DNA from: Euperipatoides rowelli
Lineage: Eukaryota; Onychophora; Udeonychophora; Euonychophora; Peripatopsidae
Length of the DNA: 10,496 bases
Strand: one strand, 5' to 3'
Assembly (NCBI GenBank): GCA_003024985.2
Contig: PXIH01S0006776.1
How positions within the stretch are numbered: position 1 is the first letter of the stretch; each line of letters opens with the position of its first letter. The notes beneath the pieces were generated by a model. It saw only the letters and a list, made by a program, of their open reading frames with translations. It was not told the DNA's origin and searched no databases. The translations under genes were made by a program, and so were the position numbers. This document shows, one piece after another, positions 8,498-10,496 of the stretch.

Positions 8498-8510
8498 TGG
8501 CGACGAAGAT
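8498..8510 (+). promoter_or_regulatory. Primer-binding site, tRNA-Ser(GCU)-like
   Basis: TGGCGACGAAGAT follows the 5' LTR. The complement of the 3' end of animal tRNA-Ser(GCU), as I recall it, begins TGGCGACGAGGAT, so 12 of 13 bases agree. A primer-binding site starting TGGCGACGA is common in animal Ty3/gypsy elements. It starts 13 bases after the end of LTR similarity rather than next to it, which is discussed as a finding. Confidence 0.7.
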
Positions 8511-8580
8511 ATCTCTCAGGACTGGATGAATTTTAATTTCTAGTTTGGATAAACTGATTTAAAATGGAAGGAAAAATCTT

Positions 8581-9660
8581 GCGCATACTGACATAACTAA
8601 AATGAAACTACTTGCACACACAGTTTTCTGGTGGCCTAGCCTTGACCGGGAAATAGAAAACATCTCCCGAACTTGCCGCACCTGCCAACTGAATCAGCGG
8701 GACCCGCCGAAAACAACTACTCACCCGTGGATTAGACCTGCTGGACCCTGGCTTCAAGTACATACAGATTTAATGGGACCGTACGCCAACATAATATTCC
8801 TGGTGTCGGTTGACGGCTACTCGAAATGGCCTGAAATCAAAATCTTACACAGAGCAAACTCCGAAATCACTATGTACACCTTAGAAAATTACATCAGCCA
8901 ATTCGGCTACCCAGAGCTACTGATTTCAGACAATGGAACTACATTCACTTCACTCCTTTTTGAGGAATTCTGCAAAAACAGACGCATTTACCACTCAAAA
9001 TCTGCCCCCTACCATCCTACGTCAAACGGCCAAGCAGAACGCATCGTCAAAATCTCGAAAGCCTACCTATCCAAAATCGACAACATCAAGGACTCTGACT
9101 TACAAATTCACATCATGACCTTCTGTTCTCGTATAGAAACACTCCCTATGCTACACTCAAATTAACTCCTTCAGAAATGTTCTTTGGTCGCATCCTACGG
9201 AACAGACTCCAGAAATCAACCCCTTACCCATCATACCACAAACGCCCTTCAAGAATAAGTACTGTGTAGGCCAAAACATCCTTAGCAAAATTTTTGGAAG
9301 AAATGCCCCTAAAAAGTGGACAAAAGTGACCATAAAAAAATCCTCTCCCCTGTCACATTCATCATTCAAGAGAAAGTAAACGTCATGTCGACCAGATACG
9401 ACCCTCATTACTCATTATCCCTGTTCTGACAGCCCCACCTAAATCTCGTCAGACACCACAAGAAGATCACACATTTGACTTCTTTCCAAGGTTCACAACG
9501 CTTCTCTTGACACTCCCTCGCCCCTAGTACCAATCCTGGCGCACCCACCAGAAACCCCAAAAGCACCAGATCTCTTAAACACGACTGAGCGCCTGTTGAG
9601 ATACCGGTCAACTCATCAATGGAAACCCCGCACCATTACACCTGTTAAAGAAGGAGGTAG
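8581..9660 (+). pseudogene. Ty3/gypsy integrase remnant (frameshifted pol 3' end)
   Basis: The open part from 8602 to 9165 encodes 187 codons of retroelement integrase, and similarity extends upstream to about 8581. In order: the C-x2-C half of the HHCC zinc-binding domain (Cys25, Cys28, after an FWWP motif), then the RNase H-fold catalytic core with HTDLMGP (Asp56), ISDNGT (Asp110) and SNGQAER (Glu146). Asp110 and Glu146 are separated by 35 residues, the standard D-35-E spacing, so the catalytic triad is kept. A single-base frame change near 9120-9128 sends the frame to a stop at 9163-9165. Coding similarity continues in other frames: YRNTP and FFGR motifs up to 9266, a GQ..L segment with WTK up to about 9350, then VTFIIQ and HVDQIRP up to about 9404, and a basic, proline-rich tail to the polypurine tract. 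At least four frame changes separate these pieces. The normal role is integration of element cDNA in the nucleus; this copy is dead. Confidence 0.88.
9647..9660 (+). promoter_or_regulatory. Polypurine tract of the Ty3/gypsy element
   Basis: AAAGAAGGAGGTAG, purine except for one T, ends one base before the 3' LTR starts at 9662. This is the expected place for the plus-strand primer of reverse transcription. The pol reading frame appears to run through it into the LTR. Confidence 0.75.
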
Positions 9661-9661
9661 C

Positions 9662-9902
9662 TGTGGTATATTGATATCACCGCAATTAATTAACTCATAA
9701 ACCATAGCAAGATTTATGACTTACCTAACAATAGTTTGCTTGTTAACCTGCCTCCTGCTAGCTCATGAATAGAACACTGTATTATTATATTAGCTGTATG
9801 GTAATACTAAAAATGTTTTATGACTTCCCTAATGAAGATGGTTATTTCAGTTGTAATCATTTGATGATTTGCATATCACTTCCCTGCTATTGAAATATAT
9901 AA
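9662..9902 (+). repeat. 3' LTR of the Ty3/gypsy element
   Basis: It begins TGTGGTATATTGATATCAC and parallels the 5' LTR to ATATATAA, where GAGTT follows directly. The AATAAA of the 5' LTR reads AATGAA here (9831-9836). It has 3 bases fewer at one place (GATGACTT versus GACTT) and 5 extra bases in another (GCTGTATGGTAATAC). The two LTRs are identical when an element inserts, so roughly 6% substitution difference means an old insertion. Confidence 0.88.
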
Positions 9903-9907
9903 GAGTT
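9903..9907 (+). repeat. Target-site duplication, right copy (GAGTT)
   Basis: Exact match to 8242-8246, directly after the last base of LTR similarity. Confidence 0.8.
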
Positions 9908-10496
9908 AAATATTTGAAATAGGGTAGGTTATTTGCAGAAAATGGAAAAGATTACTTATTTATAAGTTTTTTAGATTAATTTAATTTACAGTATAGGATT
10001 TTTAAAATAATATTTTAGGTAAAAATCCGGCTAGTTCCAGTTCTGGCCAGAATTTAAAATGCCAATTCCAGTACATCCTTATTTGAAAGCAAAACTGGTG
10101 TTTTTTTTTTCAGAAGACTAAAAAATTAGATGATCATTGCAGTTTCAGAGTCTAAATGAATTCGAATTTAGCAAAATTTAGAAGAATTTAATAATCATTG
10201 TAACTAGGTGCATATAATTTAGAGTGACAAAAAGTGGCTGAGAGGATATATTTTCTACAGGGCTGTTTTTCTTTAATCTATTTCATTAGATATTCTTAAC
10301 ATTAAAATACTTACTAATCAAATGATTGAGTAAAAACTGGATTTTTTGTTTTGTAGACTACTTTAGTCTTCTTGGATGGGTAATTAATAAATTTGTAATA
10401 TGGGACCAAATTAATAATTACATATGCATCCAGTGAATCTACAATAAAAGAAAATTACATTTAAATTCTTTTAAGTTATACAGTAGAATTTATATA
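9908..10496. other. AT-rich non-coding right flank
   Basis: It holds the right repeat arm (10027-10079). Two plus-strand acceptor-like tracts (T10-CAG near 10113 and TTTTGTTTTGTAG near 10357) have no supportable exon after them. No gene is recognised. Confidence 0.45.
10027..10079. repeat. Dispersed repeat, right arm
   Basis: It contains CTAGTTCCAGTTCTGGCCAGA (10031-10051) and ends CCAATTCCAGTACAT (10062-10076). The latter, read on the minus strand, resembles the start of the left arm at 7871. The two arms lie on either side of the Ty3/gypsy element. Confidence 0.5.

Larger units (their letters stand above)
8242..9907 (+). mobile_element. Ty3/gypsy LTR retrotransposon, internally deleted (non-autonomous), with target duplication
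   Basis: The unit runs 5-bp duplication (8242-8246) - LTR (8247-8484) - primer-binding site - remnant integrase - polypurine tract - LTR (9662-9902) - 5-bp duplication (9903-9907). The element proper is 1656 bp, far short of the roughly 5 kb of a full Ty3/gypsy element. No gag, protease, reverse transcriptase or RNase H sequence is visible; only the integrase end of pol remains, placing a large internal deletion at about 8564-8584. The integrase reading frame then breaks several times, so the copy cannot make its own machinery. Intact flanking duplications show it arrived by integration in plus orientation, opposite to the host C2-domain gene. It probably lies in an intron of that gene or just upstream. 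Confidence 0.9.

Noticed and set aside
9157-9611. Two minus-strand reading frames opposite the integrase remnant
   Set aside because: They are antisense shadows of degraded pol sequence, which is clearly plus-strand coding by motif.
10114-10400. Acceptor-like sites TTTTTTTTTTCAG and TTTTGTTTTGTAG as starts of plus-strand exons
   Set aside because: The following open segments are very short, lack convincing donors and show no recognisable protein.
1-10496. CRISPR array, phage, operon or toxin-antitoxin system
   Set aside because: No regularly spaced repeats and no compact same-strand genes; the introns and LTR element mark animal DNA.

Overview
The window is AT-rich (about 70% A+T by eye), intron-dense DNA from an animal, almost certainly an invertebrate. 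Spliced coding exons, 3' splice sites with short T-rich tracts, a Ty3/gypsy LTR retroelement, a degenerate inverted-repeat (MITE-like) element and long homopolymer tracts all point that way. Several repeat motifs (the GACGTAGCCAGAATTTT lead-in, the GGGTTCATCC..TAAA terminal repeat and the GGCTCACCTGAT motif) resemble sequences I remember from arthropod and other invertebrate repeats. That is memory, not a search, so I do not name a species. Four N bases near the left edge mark lower-quality sequence. No prokaryotic, phage or CRISPR feature is visible.

Region by region. Positions 1-3840 hold no gene I can recognise. They contain a short AAT microsatellite, a possible retroelement fragment at about 1321-1375, three short unassigned ORFs or exon-like pieces, and AT-rich filler. 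Positions 3858-5997 on the minus strand hold the 3' end of a host gene: an internal exon (5792-5997) with the second half of a C2 domain, a 1647-base intron, and a terminal exon (4056-4144) with the stop codon, a short 3' UTR and an AATAAA signal. The C2 sequence and the downstream tail resemble the C-terminal C2B end of the Munc13-4 (UNC13D)/BAIAP3 family of exocytosis priming factors. The intron carries a G/C/T homopolymer island (4625-4811) and a MITE-like element (4973-5525).

Positions 5998-8241 probably lie in an upstream intron of the same gene, but the preceding exon was not found. This stretch holds a possible minus-strand LTR remnant (about 6263-6640), an unrecognised 72-codon minus-strand ORF (7216-7434) and one arm of a repeat that recurs at 10027-10079.

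Positions 8242-9907 are a nearly complete structural unit: a 1656-bp, internally deleted Ty3/gypsy element in plus orientation. It has two LTRs, a 5-bp target duplication (GAGTT), a primer-binding site resembling the 3' end of tRNA-Ser(GCU), a polypurine tract and only a degraded integrase between them. It appears to sit inside an older repeat, giving a nested insertion. I found no convincing undescribed system. The best leads are the unusual LTR end and internal deletion, the nested insertion, and the unassigned ORFs.
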